Notes: a model not told the origin generated them from the sequence alone. Numbered from the stretch's first letter, positions 11,252 to 24,155 are shown. The stretch: 64,000 nt of DNA from Sipunculus nudus (GCA_026874595.1 CM049311.1:19338676-19402675), one strand, 5' to 3'. Numbers and translations: made by a program.

Positions 11252-13074
11252 TTAGCTCAGCTGACTGAAAGTCATCTGAGCTAAAGCGATCACTCTTTGT
11301 CCGTCGTCCGTCTGTCTGTCCGTCTGTCCGTCTGTCTGTCTGTCCGTCTGTCTGTCCGTCTGTCCGTTAACCAGGCACAAATCGTAACCGCTGGACTTAG
11401 AACCTTGTAACTTGGGATTCTGAGAGGTCCATGAAAAGTCTCCTTGGAAACCAGAAATCCTCCGAGCTATGGGGCCCCAAAGTACCCCCCAGATTAGTCA
11501 AAAATTTCATACAAAAACTTCAATATCTCAATAACTACATCACTGATGGTCATGATTTCTGGCATACGTATTGATCATGAGATGTTCCATCAGTTCCTGC
11601 AGACTGGGAGCGCCACCAGTATTGTTCGATTTTTTACGATTTTTTTCCTCTATTTTTGAGACCTTTAAGGATGCTGTCATCTGTTAACGTGGCACAAATC
11701 GTAACGACTGGACCTAGAATCTTCATTCTCCACACACTGAGAGAACAATGAAAAGTCTCCATGGAAACCAGAAATAAGGTCTCTGTTACCCATATCCTTT
11801 GAGCTATGGCACTCCAAAGTACATCTCAGAATAATGGAAAATTTGATACAAAAGCTGAAGTATCTGAACAGCTAATGCAGAGATCACCATAATTGTTTGC
11901 ATGGATATTGATCATGGAGTGTTTCATCAGTTTCTGCAGAATGGTGGCACCGCCTGTATTTGTTCGGGTTTTTTTACGAAATTTTTCTCTATTTTTGAGA
12001 CATTTAAAGATATGAACATATCTTTACCGGGTTCCTCCGCCGCTGCCACGTTCATTTCCAGAGAGCTCCTCTGAGACTAATGGACCGATTTTTCCGAAAC
12101 TTACACCAATTATCGGGTCACATGTGAACTGGTGCCTAACCAATTTGCGTTGACCTCTGACCTTTCCTCTCTATCCAGCGTCCATTTGTGCGTTTGTTTC
12201 CACACATAAACCCTCATATCTCGGGAACCGTTTGACCGATCAGGAAATAAAATTTATACAAATGTAGCCCTTGGATTGTTTTATAACATACACAAAAAAT
12301 GGTGGCGCCACCTGTAATCATGTTTGCACAGTGTCCATCTGTTCATCTGCCTTGGGTTAAAATCACTCATATCTCTGCAGTGAATTGACTAATTCACCTG
12401 AAATTTGGCATGCGTATACATCCAGGATAGCTTTCTTGATTTTATGACAGGTAGCGCCACCTACATTCTAGTTAACGTTGCACACATACAAGCTCATATC
12501 TCAGGAACCATTTGACCGATTGGGCCAAAATTGTGCATGTGTTTAGATCTCACATAGGTCTTTATAATATACACAAAACTGGAGGGGCCACCTGCAACCA
12601 TTTTTGCACAGCGTGTGTCTGTTTGTCTGCCGTGGGCTAAAATCACTCATATACATATAGTGGTTTGACTTTACTGCCTAAAATTTTGCGTATGTATACA
12701 ACTTAGACAGCTTTCTGGATTTGTGGTAGGTGGCACAACCTACAAACACATTTAGGCTGCAGACATCCATGCTAATATGCAACATACCTCACTCTATTTC
12801 CCCTTGCCACTCAATCCATGCCTCACTTCACCCGTTCCACTCTGATTTTGGCGGATACATGAGGTCACTTGTCGGCTACCCGTATTCTAGTTTTTAAAGT
12901 TTACACATTTTTATCTCTATTTTTGAAATATATAAATACAGACTAAATCTTGGCCTGTTGGTTAATCTATTTGATGCTTCAGTTTAATGGGTATATACTA
13001 CCATTCTGATGATAAAATTTCCTTTTGCGAATCTCTTCCCAGTCAGCTGAGCGTCATGACCCATGGGTCACTTG
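11252..13074 (+). mobile_element. Helentron-like non-autonomous element, copy B
   Basis: Counterpart of 296-2118 at a constant offset of 10956. It has the same 5' hairpin (from 11254), the same TGACCCATGGGTCA palindrome (13057-13070) and the same CTTG end. Confidence 0.75.
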
Positions 13075-13158
13075 TTTAAATACAAATTTTATTAGCTGAG
13101 TTGCTGCTCATTTTATAAGGGTACCTTTCGATTCCAAGGACTGTTTTGCAGGAGGAAA

Positions 13159-13161
<3 letters not shown>

Positions 13162-13192
<31 letters not shown>
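13162..13192. repeat. (TA)n microsatellite
   Basis: Copy B equivalent of 2206-2250, about 14 bases shorter. Confidence 0.9.
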
Positions 13193-13194
<2 letters not shown>

Positions 13195-13223
13195 TGGAAA
13201 GGGTATACACAGAAAAGTGGCTC

Positions 13224-13297
13224 ACTGCCAGTGGGATTCGAACCCACGATCTTCCGATTTCCGGTGCGGCTGCCTTAGTCCACTTGGCCATGACAGA
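13224..13297 (-). tRNA. tRNA-like pseudogene, copy B unit 1
   Basis: Equivalent of 2282-2355, with the same acceptor pairing and B-box T-arm and a defective anticodon arm. CRE octamers follow at 13346-13353 and 13360-13367. Confidence 0.65.
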
Positions 13298-13536
13298 TTC
13301 CCAACCTCACTGTGTATTTGTACACTTTTATAGGAACCAGCGAAGTGACGTCATGGTAGTGACGTCATAGTCTCACCCACTACACGTGTCGGCACGGCGA
13401 CTTTTGCATGCAGCAGGGAGAACTGATGGCTTTATTTGGTGTACGGCATATATTATATATATATATATAGATGTATGAGTAGCCATGCTGGTTCATTGTT
13501 TTATAGATGGAAAGGGTATACACAGAAAAGTGGTTC

Positions 13537-13610
13537 ACTGCCAGTGGGATTCGAACCCACGATCTTCCGATTTCCGGTGCGGCTGCCTTAGTCCACTTGG
13601 CCATGACAGA
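13537..13610 (-). tRNA. tRNA-like pseudogene, copy B unit 2
   Basis: Equivalent of 2600-2673. CRE octamers follow at 13659-13666 and 13673-13680. Confidence 0.65.
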
Positions 13611-13743
13611 TTCCCAACCTCACTGTGTATTTGTACATTTCTATAGGAACCAGCGAAGTGACGTCATGCTAGTGACGTCATAGTCTCACCCACTACACGT
13701 GTCGGCACGGCGACTTTTGCATGCAGCAGGGAGAACTGATGGC

Positions 13744-13911
13744 TTTATTTGGTGTACGGCATATATTATATATATATAGATGTATGAGTAGCCATGCTGG
13801 TTCATTGTTTTATAGATACAATGTGTATACCCTTTCCATCTATAAAACAATGAACCAGCATGGCTACTCATACATCTATATATATATAATATATGCCGTA
13901 CACCAAATAAA
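13744..13911. repeat. 74-bp perfect inverted repeat, copy B
   Basis: Arms 13744-13817 and 13838-13911 around a 20-base loop, as in copy A. The arms remain perfectly complementary in both copies. Confidence 0.93.
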
Positions 13912-13957
13912 CCCTTTCCATCTATAAAACAATGAACGAGCATGGCTACTCATACAT

Positions 13958-13980
13958 CTATATATATATATATCTATCTA

Positions 13981-14035
<55 letters not shown>
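13958..14035. repeat. (TA)n microsatellite, expanded
   Basis: About 78 bases, some 30 longer than in copy A. Confidence 0.9.
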
Positions 14036-14037
<2 letters not shown>

Positions 14038-14662
14038 GCTTTCAAAACGCGTTATGTAAAATTAAATAATTTTCGTATTTCATGTAATGGTACACCTTTG
14101 AACATGATATTGTTATTTACGGCAATTTCCGCATTTGCTTCTCAGCGCCATTTATTATTCAAAAGTTGAACGATTTAGAAGTTTAAGACGTCTCTCTTTT
14201 CGATTAAACATTAACTTTAATCATATTTCAACTCAACGCAGTAAAGCGTTATGTTTTCCAGTCGGCGATCCACTCAAATGGTTAAGAATATACGAAGGAA
14301 TTATCCATTTGAATATCTTACTCAATTGTTATGTGTTCACTTAATGAAAACAAGATGGCGCTGATATGCAATAGCAGTTAACCATAATTAAAAATAGGAA
14401 CATATGCTGAGTTACCCCATTATCACATCATTATATGATTAGAAATTGCTTACAGCGAAATGAATGCCTCTGCCATCAGCGCGGTGTTTACATAACTGAC
14501 CGGATAATTCGGTTGAGGCACCCTGTAATGATCATTGACTGCTGTAAGGTGCAAAATCCAGAAATGTGTGCGTCCCATCGCACGCTTGAACCCTCAGAAC
14601 CGAGCGTCCGTAAGAGATTTCGTGCCTCAAAGACGTTTACCCCCGCGTTGCTGAAATATAGA

Positions 14663-15835
14663 CAGTCCAACCTGTTTGAACGGCCACCTGTAAATGCGGG
14701 CAACTGGCTATAACAACCACTGGATATCAGTCCCTTTCGACATTCCGTTATATTAACTACATATAACCCCTGTAAAACTGGCTTATACGGATTACGGGCA
14801 GTTTTTTCTCTGACAATAGTGAAATATTACTAATACATTTTCTCGCCTAACGTGTCTTGACCAGCGCTGACCGGTCGATTGATTGCCTAAGTGCCGGTGA
14901 TGTAGCGGCCACCAGTGAAGTCGCGGCCACCTGTAAGGGGACACTGGTTATTTTGTTGTTGTGCACACGTACCGACCACCGAACGCAGGCAGTTGGTTTC
15001 GTCGGCAAGAGATGTCAGTAACCAACGGCTTCACCAAATGATTTTGTGTCTTTCATAAGAGAACATTTATCATGTAAGAAGAAATTCTCCAAATAAGAGT
15101 TCGAATTAATTTTACCTTCTCATAACTATTTTAGCGATTCACTTTTACATATACAGCCCTCTTTCATATTCTATATACATTCTATACTGTGTTCCCGTAT
15201 ATCGCTGCCGTACGACGATATTGATACAATGTGCAGCAAGACCATGTCAGCATGCCCGGAGCGACGTGAAAATGAACTTGGGAGCTCATTCATACGGCTG
15301 AAAGTCAAAGGACACGTTGGCGCAAGGTTAAACCAACATTTTAATCAACTGTGTGCAATAAGTGTAAAATTGATAGTCATAAAGGTGGAATAATATTTAC
15401 TTCCGTCATACATATCATATAGGTTTGTAACCTGAAAGATAAGACCACCTGTCTATTACGATTACTGGAGCACTGTCGGTTGGGCAGGGCCGCAGCCTGC
15501 GGGGTGGGGGCCTGGGATGTGAGGTGTAAAAATATTTTTGAACAAAATGTATTGAAAAGTTGGTATTATGTGTGAAAATGCATCAGTTACCAAGACAAAA
15601 GTTGTGTGTGTGTTTTTTTTTCTTCAAAGTAAACATTGACCAATAAATTACAGCAAAAATGCACCAGAATGCAGTAAACATACATTTTTCAAACTTTTCC
15701 ACAACGTGGGACGGGCGAAACCACTCCCAGACCCTCCCCCTCGGGGACAACTGCTCCCCCCCCCCCCCCCCCCCCCCGCTATTTGGGTCCGCCTACCGCC
15801 CTGTTAGGTGGTCGCATTAGACAGTTCCAATCGTG
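14663..15835. mobile_element. Pogo/Tigger-like MITE, copy B
   Basis: Counterpart of 3696-4868, with the same imperfect termini and a 22-base poly-C tract at 15756-15777. Confidence 0.45.
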
Positions 15836-16159
15836 AAAAGCATAATTAATAGTTTAATTAGCCCCCTCCTCCTTATACTAATATTAGAGGTAAAATCGTT
15901 ATAATAAAAAGAAAGATCGGCTCTTCTTAAACATATAAGAAAGAATATTTAGAGTTTGTCAAAATGAAATGTTTAATTTTTTTCCATTTATTTTCCTTCT
16001 AAAGAAATATGCCAATTACCTTTTCATATGATCTCCATATGTTTCATTTAACATGAATATCAAAACTTCGGGAGAAATATTTCTTAAATTCAAGGGTCAT
16101 TTTTCAGAAAACGACCCAATTCATGAAAATTCATGTCCCTAACATTCACCGTGCCATAG

Positions 16160-16208
<49 letters not shown>

Positions 16209-16737
16209 AGGTTGGGCAAAAAGCAATTTTTAAGCATAAAACCCATCCCAGTGGGTTTGACTGGGTGAACCTGGGTAGACCCGGGTTTTATGGATTTTAC
16301 GGGTTTTATGGGCAATGTAGTCTAAAATGGCAACTGACTGAACTCAAAATTTCTTGTACCAGTTTGGGAAATACTGTGATCAGTATGCTTCTTTGCTTTA
16401 AAATATATATAACTATATAAATATTAAACTGATATTGGTGATATATAGCAGTTATAATGATAATAAAAAAAATCAGGACTCTTTAAGATAGAGTATAACC
16501 CTACCGTACTTTGTAACTCTCATTATTTCAAACATATCTCTATCTGAATCTATCATTTGTATTATTTAATGATTTTGAAAAAAAAAATTCTTTTCTATCA
16601 ATGAAAGACTGAAAGTGTTTGGATTACTTATTGGGTGTGTACAAAAACTGGTTTACACAAGATGGTTACTAGCTGCCAAGTTTCAACTTATTGGCATGTA
16701 TAGGATACCACACAGGTGAAGCCACAGTGACACCTCA

Positions 16738-16920
16738 GTGCTAGTGTCATACGCATCCAATCTTCTCTGTATGCCAGCCAGTTCTGCTGCTGTAGAACGT
16801 GTATTCTCTAACTTTGGCTACAAACAAAACAAGATTCGCAATCGACTTGGAGTAAAACTTGCTGCAAAGCATGTGAACTGCTATCGTGCCTTTTGTGGAC
16901 ATTCTGAACTGGACTGGTAG
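16738..16920 (+). pseudogene. hAT transposase C-terminal fragment, unit 1 of copy B
   Basis: Identical at protein level to 6269-6451: the hAT dimerisation segment SSAAVERVFSNFG followed by KIRNRLGV, ending in a TAG. No catalytic part and no ATG. Confidence 0.85.
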
Positions 16921-17612
16921 CGGTTTGTATAAAACAGGTTGAACATAATGCATGATGTATCATAATAGCATTGGTCTATGACACAATTTTTTGCTTGTGT
17001 GCTTCTTTATTGATATCTGTAATGTTGCTCATCTATTGGTATTAAACTTATTTCATGGACAATCACTGAAGTTTTTCCTCTTTACTTCATTATATGCATT
17101 TTATGCAGCGATTCTGAGATTGAAAAGAATGCTTCTAGAAAAGCCCAAATCAAATTGCCCGTTAAAATCCGCATGTGGGTTTTAAGGCTTTTTGCCCGCC
17201 CGGGTAAAAAGGGGTATTACCCGCCAAACCATAATATATATGTCACAATACTGTGATCAGTATGCTTCTTTGCTTTAAAATATATATAACTATATAAATA
17301 TTAAACTGATATTGGTGATATATAGCAGTTATAATGATATTAAAAAATTCAGGACTCTTTAAGATAGAGTATAAACCTACCGTACTTTGTAACTCCCATT
17401 ATTTCAATCATATTTCTATCTGAATCTATCATTTGTATTATTTAATGATTTTGAAAAAAAAATTCTTTTCTATCAATGAAAGATTGAAAGTGTATGGATT
17501 ACTTATTGGGTGTGTACAAAAACTGGTTTACACAAGATGGTTACTAGCTGCCAAGTTTCAACTTATTGGCATGTATAGGATACCACACAGGTGAAGCCAC
17601 AGTGACACCTCA

Positions 17613-17795
17613 GTGCTAGTGTCATACGCATCCAATCTTCTCTGTATGCCAGCCAGTTCTGCTGCTGTAGAACGTGTATTCTCTAACTTTGGCTACAAAC
17701 AAAACAAGATTCGCAATCGACTTGGAGTAAAACTTGCTGCAAAGCATGTGAACTGCTATCATGCTTTTTGTGCACATTCTGAACTGGACTGGTAG
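17613..17795 (+). pseudogene. hAT transposase C-terminal fragment, unit 2 of copy B
   Basis: Identical to the second unit of copy A through SELDW but keeps the normal TAG stop, because the unit is not truncated here. Confidence 0.85.
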
Positions 17796-18132
17796 CGGTT
17801 TGTATAAAACAGGTTGAACATAATGCATGATGTATCATAATAGCATTGGTCTATGACACAATTTTTTTGCTTGTGTGCTTCTTTATTGATATCTGTGATG
17901 TTGCTCATCTATTGGTATTAAACTTTTAATGGACACTCATTGAAGTTTTTCCTCTTTACTTCATTATATGCATTTTATGCAGCGATTCTGAGATTGAAAA
18001 GAATGCTTCTAGAAAAGCCCAAATCAAATTGCCCGTTAAAATCCGCATGTGGGTTTTAAGGCTTTTTGCCCGCCCGGGTAAAAAGGGGTATTACCCGCCT
18101 GGGTATTACCCGCCAAACCCTAATATATATGT

Positions 18133-20160
18133 CAGACCTGTGGTAATCGTAATCAGTTATCGTAATCGATTACAATTGATTACGTTTTGTTAAGTGATCG
18201 TGATCGTAATCAATTACATTTATTTTAAATTGAAAGTAATTCTTATCATAATCAATTACTCCCAATGTAATCGTAAACATGATAATTAGATATCATTACA
18301 TTGATTACTTTTGTATTTTCCCATTTTAAAAAGCTACAGTTAATGCTTCCTAAACACTTATCTTTCTTGTTTAACACTGATAAAAAACATCATTAAGAGT
18401 GAAGTATGCAGCTGTTGTGACTCCTGACAGCCATCAAATCACAGTTAGGTAGTAGATGAATCTATAATGGAAGCTAGATGGATTGTTTGTATAAGCATTT
18501 CGAGATGAAATGGGAGAGGATAAATATAATCAGCATTATAAATTTTATTTTTATCATATTTAGTATGGTCATCATAAATCTATAAATGACCATGGTGAGA
18601 TGCTCACTATAATAGCTTTTAGCTATACTTGCTTGTGTCGGCCTAATTGGTACTGCAAAAATGAGCAGTTATAGTAAGCCAGGAATATTCACCTTCCAGT
18701 TACTTCTTGAGCAAATCACCTCATTAGTATATGAGCAAAGACTTTAAACCTAGTCAAGATTGATTGCCCATACATAACCATACACAGATACCTTTTTACA
18801 ACATCTTGACCACACAAACAAATACCTGTTCAGTAGCATGTTCAGTAGTTTTACATGGCTTAAATGCATAAAACAACATATCATAACTTATCAGACTGTT
18901 AAATTTAACATTTAATCGGGAAAATATACAGACGCGGCCCTATGTCTTCCATGTACACGCAACTAAACTGAAATAAAAAACAAAACTTAAGGTTAAAGAG
19001 ATCCATTTCTATTAAGCATGTATGCCAAGAGCCACTGGCTGAACTAGCTGAACTACTGGCTTACAACATTTCACACCTTATATTTTACAAAGAAATGGTC
19101 AGTGGTCAGGTTAATCCTGTTAAGTAATGCTGAGCTAATAAGCTGAGCAGGGGGAAGGATATTGTACTTCCATGGAAATAGAATTAGACTATCCAGGAAA
19201 TGTTCACAGAGATATATATATCAAAAGAGCATGGCTTCTTTGTTGCATGGAGTGTTTGCCCAGGCAATACTCTAAACCAGCCATTGCTCTTTGGCAGATC
19301 CATGAGGATACTTCAGGCTTTGTGGGTTATGTTAAGCTATATCCAGCCGGTGACAAAGCCAGATTCAGCCCCTGTAGTGGCTTATATTAGGCCACAGGCT
19401 ATCATGTTGGTGCTCTACTCTGGGCCATGTTATGTAATAAGCGAGACTGGCCACAAGTATAAGCCAACAGTACTGAACAGTCTAAACATACAACACTATG
19501 ACCAGGTACATTGGTACAGCACCATGTCCAGTGGGGACTGCAAACACGAATCTGTCTAAAAAAAATAGAGGATGAAGATTTCATGAGCTCAACACTTATA
19601 TATACAGTAAACTCTCTCCAGAAAATGGAATAATCGAAGGAACATGAATAGACATGGGCATTTTATTCTGATAAAGGTGATCACTGTTGCTACAACCATA
19701 TTTTTGGCTCGCAGAAACCAACATTTTAATCATGAAGCCTGCCTTGCCCCGCATATGCCAGCTTTTAGCCCGGACTCGCCCCCACCCCGCAGTTGAAATT
19801 TCGTTCACCTACCGCGAGGAATCATGAAATCAATAATTAAGTTTATAAAGTGCAACTAACATTTGAAATTATATTAATCGTTTCTAGTTCTTCTTCAGAC
19901 TATTTTATCTAGCTCATATCTTGATGAGACTAACTATTGGATCTGTATACTCTTAGTTTTCTTTTCTTTGATGCATTTGAATAAAGGTTAGAGTATAGAA
20001 TTCTTGCGTTACCTTTTGACAATATGAAAGTTGTAATCGTGGCTGTAATCATGATTACTTCTTGAAGAAATCATAAAGCAAATGTAATCGTTATCGATTA
20101 CTTTCAAACTAATCGTTATCGTTATAGATTACATATATCAAGTAATCACCCCATGTCTTA
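18133..20160. mobile_element. hAT-like non-autonomous element with TAATCG sub-terminal arrays
   Basis: The left end CAGACCTGTGGTAATCGTAA and the reverse complement of the right end (AAGACATGGGGTGATTACTT) form an imperfect inverted repeat sharing the pattern AGACnTGnGGT. Both sub-terminal regions (about 18140-18310 and 20030-20140) are packed with TAATCGTTATCGATTA-like motifs, which in hAT elements are expected transposase-binding arrays. The interior has no recognisable transposase; the frame at 19200-19559 matches nothing I know. The right flank is a TA microsatellite, so no target duplication can be read. Confidence 0.55.
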
Positions 20161-20164
20161 TATA

Positions 20165-20215
<51 letters not shown>
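20161..20215. repeat. (TA)n microsatellite
   Basis: About 55 bases of TA with one interruption, immediately after the hAT-like element. Confidence 0.95.
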
Positions 20216-20219
<4 letters not shown>

Positions 20220-21480
20220 ATTGTGCTTTCGGGATTTACTTTTAGTATATAATATTTTCTGCTTAATGTGAGCTTATTGGTTTAGCAAAGTAATACATAA
20301 AATGCTTCAAATCTTAATGGTTCAAAGGTCATTAATAATTACCTGTCCCAAGGCCATAATAAAACACCGATTATCCTCTTATTTTTATTTTTTTTTAAGT
20401 ATAAGCCTATGATTTTTTGCATTCTCATGTATAATAAATTCGTTCCTTAAAAAACTTCCACAAGTCTTTTTACATCTCTCTAAGTAACGTCACAAAATGA
20501 CTCAACAAAATCATCCTTAACGGTATGTATTTTGTCATTTACAACAGGATATTAACATAATTGTGTACAAATGTCGGTATATTTATTGCCTTTCAATACC
20601 GTTACCTATATTTCACCAAAATGATGGAAGTATTTATGTTTTTCTAAATTTTGGAATATAGCTCACACTCGTACTAGAAAAGACTGAAGGAGTAAATAAG
20701 TTTCTTTGAATAAGTATCATAATCTTTTTCAACACCATTATTCATCAACACCGTTACTTTTCATTTTTAACGGTGGTCAATGTCAAGTAACGGTGTTGAA
20801 AATTTAAGGTGACAGGATGGATGTCAGATAAAAATTCTACAAACTGGCATTGTTATTCAGGAATTTCATAGTTTTTATAACGATCGCTGTGTTATTTATT
20901 TTTTATATATTAAACTTGAAATATTATTTTAGAAGTCTGCTTTAAGCAATTATTTTGCCAATAATTTCATTTATTGTAATTCAGCACCTTTATCCTTCTT
21001 CAAGACCGTTATATTTTGAAAATAGACATAATTGCAAGACAAAAAATGACTTGAAACATATTAGAAAATGCTTTTATCTCCCGTATGTCTTATTTACCGA
21101 GGTATAATGCTATATTTTCCTTCTATTTATTGCATTAAACCTTTGATGGGTTGCGGTCGTATTTTGTTCAAAGATTAAAACGTAACTCATAAAATCAAAA
21201 ATATGCATTTTTCAAGGTAAAAATATATTTCTATTATAAAATACATCGTGCAGGTGAACCTTTCTTATTTTTTCTAAACTAAGTATGTGGGACCCTGAAA
21301 TTGGCACGGAAATATCAAACTCGGAAATTATTATGCTTAAAGCATGTAACGGTGTTGACATTGATGATACACATAGGGCATTAAATTAGCCAAAAATATC
21401 ACTTTTAATGGAATAAAGTGCTCTGCTGAAATTAATTTCATATAGTATACATTTTTTATTTCCATGTGAGACTCAACAAG
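20216..21480. other. No gene; AT-rich with recurring CAACACCGTTA motif
   Basis: No coding frame. The 13-mer TCAACACCGTTAC occurs at 20745-20757 and, inverted, at 20787-20799 and 21346-21358. Looser versions lie near 20516, 20598, 20729 and 21004. Confidence 0.6.
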
Positions 21481-22070
21481 GGCACCGCAAAGCGGAGCAT
21501 CTCCTCGCATGGGAGAAAAATGATATGGGGTGTACTACGCAAGTGTTAAAATGAGGTGGGGAGGTGTGTGAACTTGAGCTTTGATGTCAAACTCAATAAG
21601 TTGTATGTGTATCAGTGTGTGCAGGCATATGTGCGAGATGAAAGGTTTAGGCCAAACGGTTTAGCTTGAAATTGATCCACAAGCATTTTCAAGAAGTGGG
21701 TGCTGTGGCCGTGACCTTTGACCCCGTGACCTCAAAATCATTAGGTTTCTTCATCCATGGGTGGGTAAGCCGTATGTGCGAGATGAAAGGTTTAGGTCAA
21801 ACGGTTTGGCTTGAAATCGATCCACAAGCTTTTTCAAGAAGTTGGTGCTGTGGCCGTGACCTTGAACCCCGTGACCTCAAAATCGATAGGTTTCTTCATC
21901 CATGGGTGGGTAAGCCATGTGTGCGAGATGAAAGGTTTTGGGCAAATAGTTTGGCTTGAAATTGATCCACAAAGCAATTTCAGACGGTTAGACGGACAGA
22001 CGGACGCACGCACGCACGAACGGAGGCGTTACTATATCCCTTTCGCAACTTCGTTGCGAGGGGATAATAA
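21481..22070. repeat. Repeat element with 145-bp tandem units
   Basis: TGTGCGAGATGAAAGG recurs near 21630, 21775 and 21920, giving about three units of about 145 bp. Each unit contains CCGTGACCTTGA/CCTTTGA and TTTCTTCATCCATGGGTGGG. The right end has GACGGACAGACGGACGCACG and a CGCAACTTCGTTGCG palindrome before GGGGATAATAA. Frames across it repeat a peptide but have no known domain. Confidence 0.7.
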
Positions 22071-23736
22071 ATACGTGTATTCGGATAAGTTATTTTTCAG
22101 ATTTTGTACCTGGTGGAAGAGGTCGTTTTTCGTAGAATTATCCTTAAACTAGTTATTATTGATTTACTATAAGTTTTTTTTCCCGAATGATAGCGAGTTT
22201 CAATTTGTTTCTCATTGCTTGCGTGCTTAATTTTTAATGTATGCATTACCTAATTGAGTACGATATGATATAGGTGCGAAATGACGAGGTTAATAAGACC
22301 TTAGTGTGAGAATACTCTGGTATGAAAATAGCAAGATGTTAGTGAGAGATGACTCTGGTACGAGGTTAACATAAGAAATTCTCATATTCTCCGGGAATTC
22401 ACCGACTTTTAGAACAAGTATTTATTGTACTGGGTGAAAGCCGGGTGTCCCGGTCGGAAGCCGGGATATCCCGGCTGCCGGGAAAATCCTGGACCAAGGA
22501 TTAACAAGCGAACCGTATCACACGTGATCAATTTGCTATACAGTAATTAAAGCACATATACCTATGTATCAGACCTAAACAGCTTTCGCTTATCCGATAT
22601 ATGTACAAAGAGTCATGATTAATTGATTTCATTTAATTGCTTTCATTTACGGTTCATTCGAAAATGTGTAAGTGGAAAATCATCTGCATCCGGACGACGA
22701 CCAAACTACTAATTTGCACATATTACTTACACCAACAGATCAAGCCGTGTCCGTTTTTAGTTACTATAGAAAACAAAGTATTTAGTTGAATTAAAGTACT
22801 TAAAATAATTTTGTTTCTCTTATAGCCTGAACGTAGTAATGATGTAAACAACATTGTAAATAATAAAGGTTTACAGTTAAGCTTATTATATATAATAAAA
22901 AATGGAGTTTGCAACAAGAGTTTAAGCTTGAGTTAAAACGCACCTATAAGCTTGTTTGTTTTGATGTTTGTGCATACTATTTAAACAAATAATAAAAAAA
23001 ATCAATAAAGTAGTGCTAGTTAGTTTTCTTCTCCACATTATACTGCATTAAAATATTTTAACATCTAAATATTAAAATATTAAGTCTTGTGACACCTGAA
23101 GTTGCCGAGAGATTAATTGAGAAAATGGCTGATTTAAATTTTAGAAAAAAAAACATTAGTTTAGACATATTTATTCAGGCAGGATTACAAGATAGCCTGG
23201 TGGCTAATATGAATGTTCTCCTATCTTTACAACAACGTATGAATATAAAAAAGAGAACTATATTGTAAAAGAACCTGCAATAAGCACAAACGTGTGATAT
23301 GATATATGGCGTGTGATACTTGCATGAAAAATTCAACAATCAGACAACAAGCATGCAAGAGAATGTAAATGTATCACAATCCCATACATATACCTTCAAA
23401 TTATACTATAAGCACACATACACACCATCTGTAAATGCTTGCATATACAACACAATAAACAAATATACAGGCATACACTTATAATAAACTTTACAAAAAC
23501 AAATCAAACATACAGACAATTTTACATTTATCATGATATGAAAAAAAAAACATGTAAATATAATGAGAATTTAGAAACAATAATAATACAATTTTGGCAT
23601 ATGGTAGTTTAATTGTTTTTATTTCAGGATGGTTAAACGACTTTAGAATTAATTCAAATGCTTTTCTTGTATGATGTACTCTTTGCCAAGGCCATAACGT
23701 TAATTCTAGGTTTTCATAGGCAGGTCATGTCCGTTT

Positions 23737-24155
23737 AACAAAAAATCTAGAATTTAAAGTCGTTTTTTCTTTGTTTGCAATTCAAGAATATTATGAGCAG
23801 GTTAAGATTACTTTCATTAAATAAATTCCTTATTTTTTTCAGCAAGTACTGTCTCTGATCATTATAAAGTTTACACGAGAGAAAGAAATGCTCAACACTT
23901 TCATCAACAGTATTACATTTGCATTATATATACAACCAAGAACGATAAGACCGCGATTCAGCATACAAGTGCAAGTCTTGTAATTGTTATTTCTAGGAAC
24001 CCTGATCTTTATTCTGACCTGAAAGCATTCTAATCCTAAGATCATTCTTAAAGGTATTTAAATTATTACGACCAAGGTAAATTATTTCATAGTCTGCAGG
24101 TGCATGGCAAAAAAAAAGATTTTGCTTTCTGAAAAATGGTACTCTTATATTAGTT
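23737..24155 (-). pseudogene. LINE reverse-transcriptase C-terminal relic
   Basis: On the minus strand, frame-broken segments read NIRVPFFRKQN, LNTFKNDLRIRML and then DESVEHFFLSC with K-L-Y following. This resembles the C-terminal region of many non-LTR retrotransposon polyproteins, where a C-x-C...H-x4-C zinc-binding pattern (CKCNTVDESVEHFFLSC) closes the protein. Stops and at least one frameshift lie between the segments. The reverse-transcriptase core itself is not visible nearby. Family assignment is by pattern only. Confidence 0.45.

Larger units (their letters stand above)
10957..17793. repeat. Large duplicated block, copy B
   Basis: Partner of 1-7324. It has the same element order, about half a percent substitutions where I compared in detail, different TA and poly-C lengths, and no 474-bp tandem duplication. 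The right border is at 17793, inside the second hAT unit. Confidence 0.93.
16208..18130 (+). mobile_element. hAT derivative with two tandem units, copy B
   Basis: Left end AAGGTTGGGCAAAAAGC as in copy A, then two units at 875-bp spacing. Both end in a GC-rich GCCCGCCCGGGTAAAAAG segment and CCGCCAAACC. The second unit is complete here and has an extra CTGGGTATTACCCGC copy near its end. Confidence 0.6.

Noticed and set aside
19200-19559. 119-residue frame inside the hAT-like element
   Set aside because: Starts without a convincing context, overlaps another frame, and shows no recognisable domain or repeat support.
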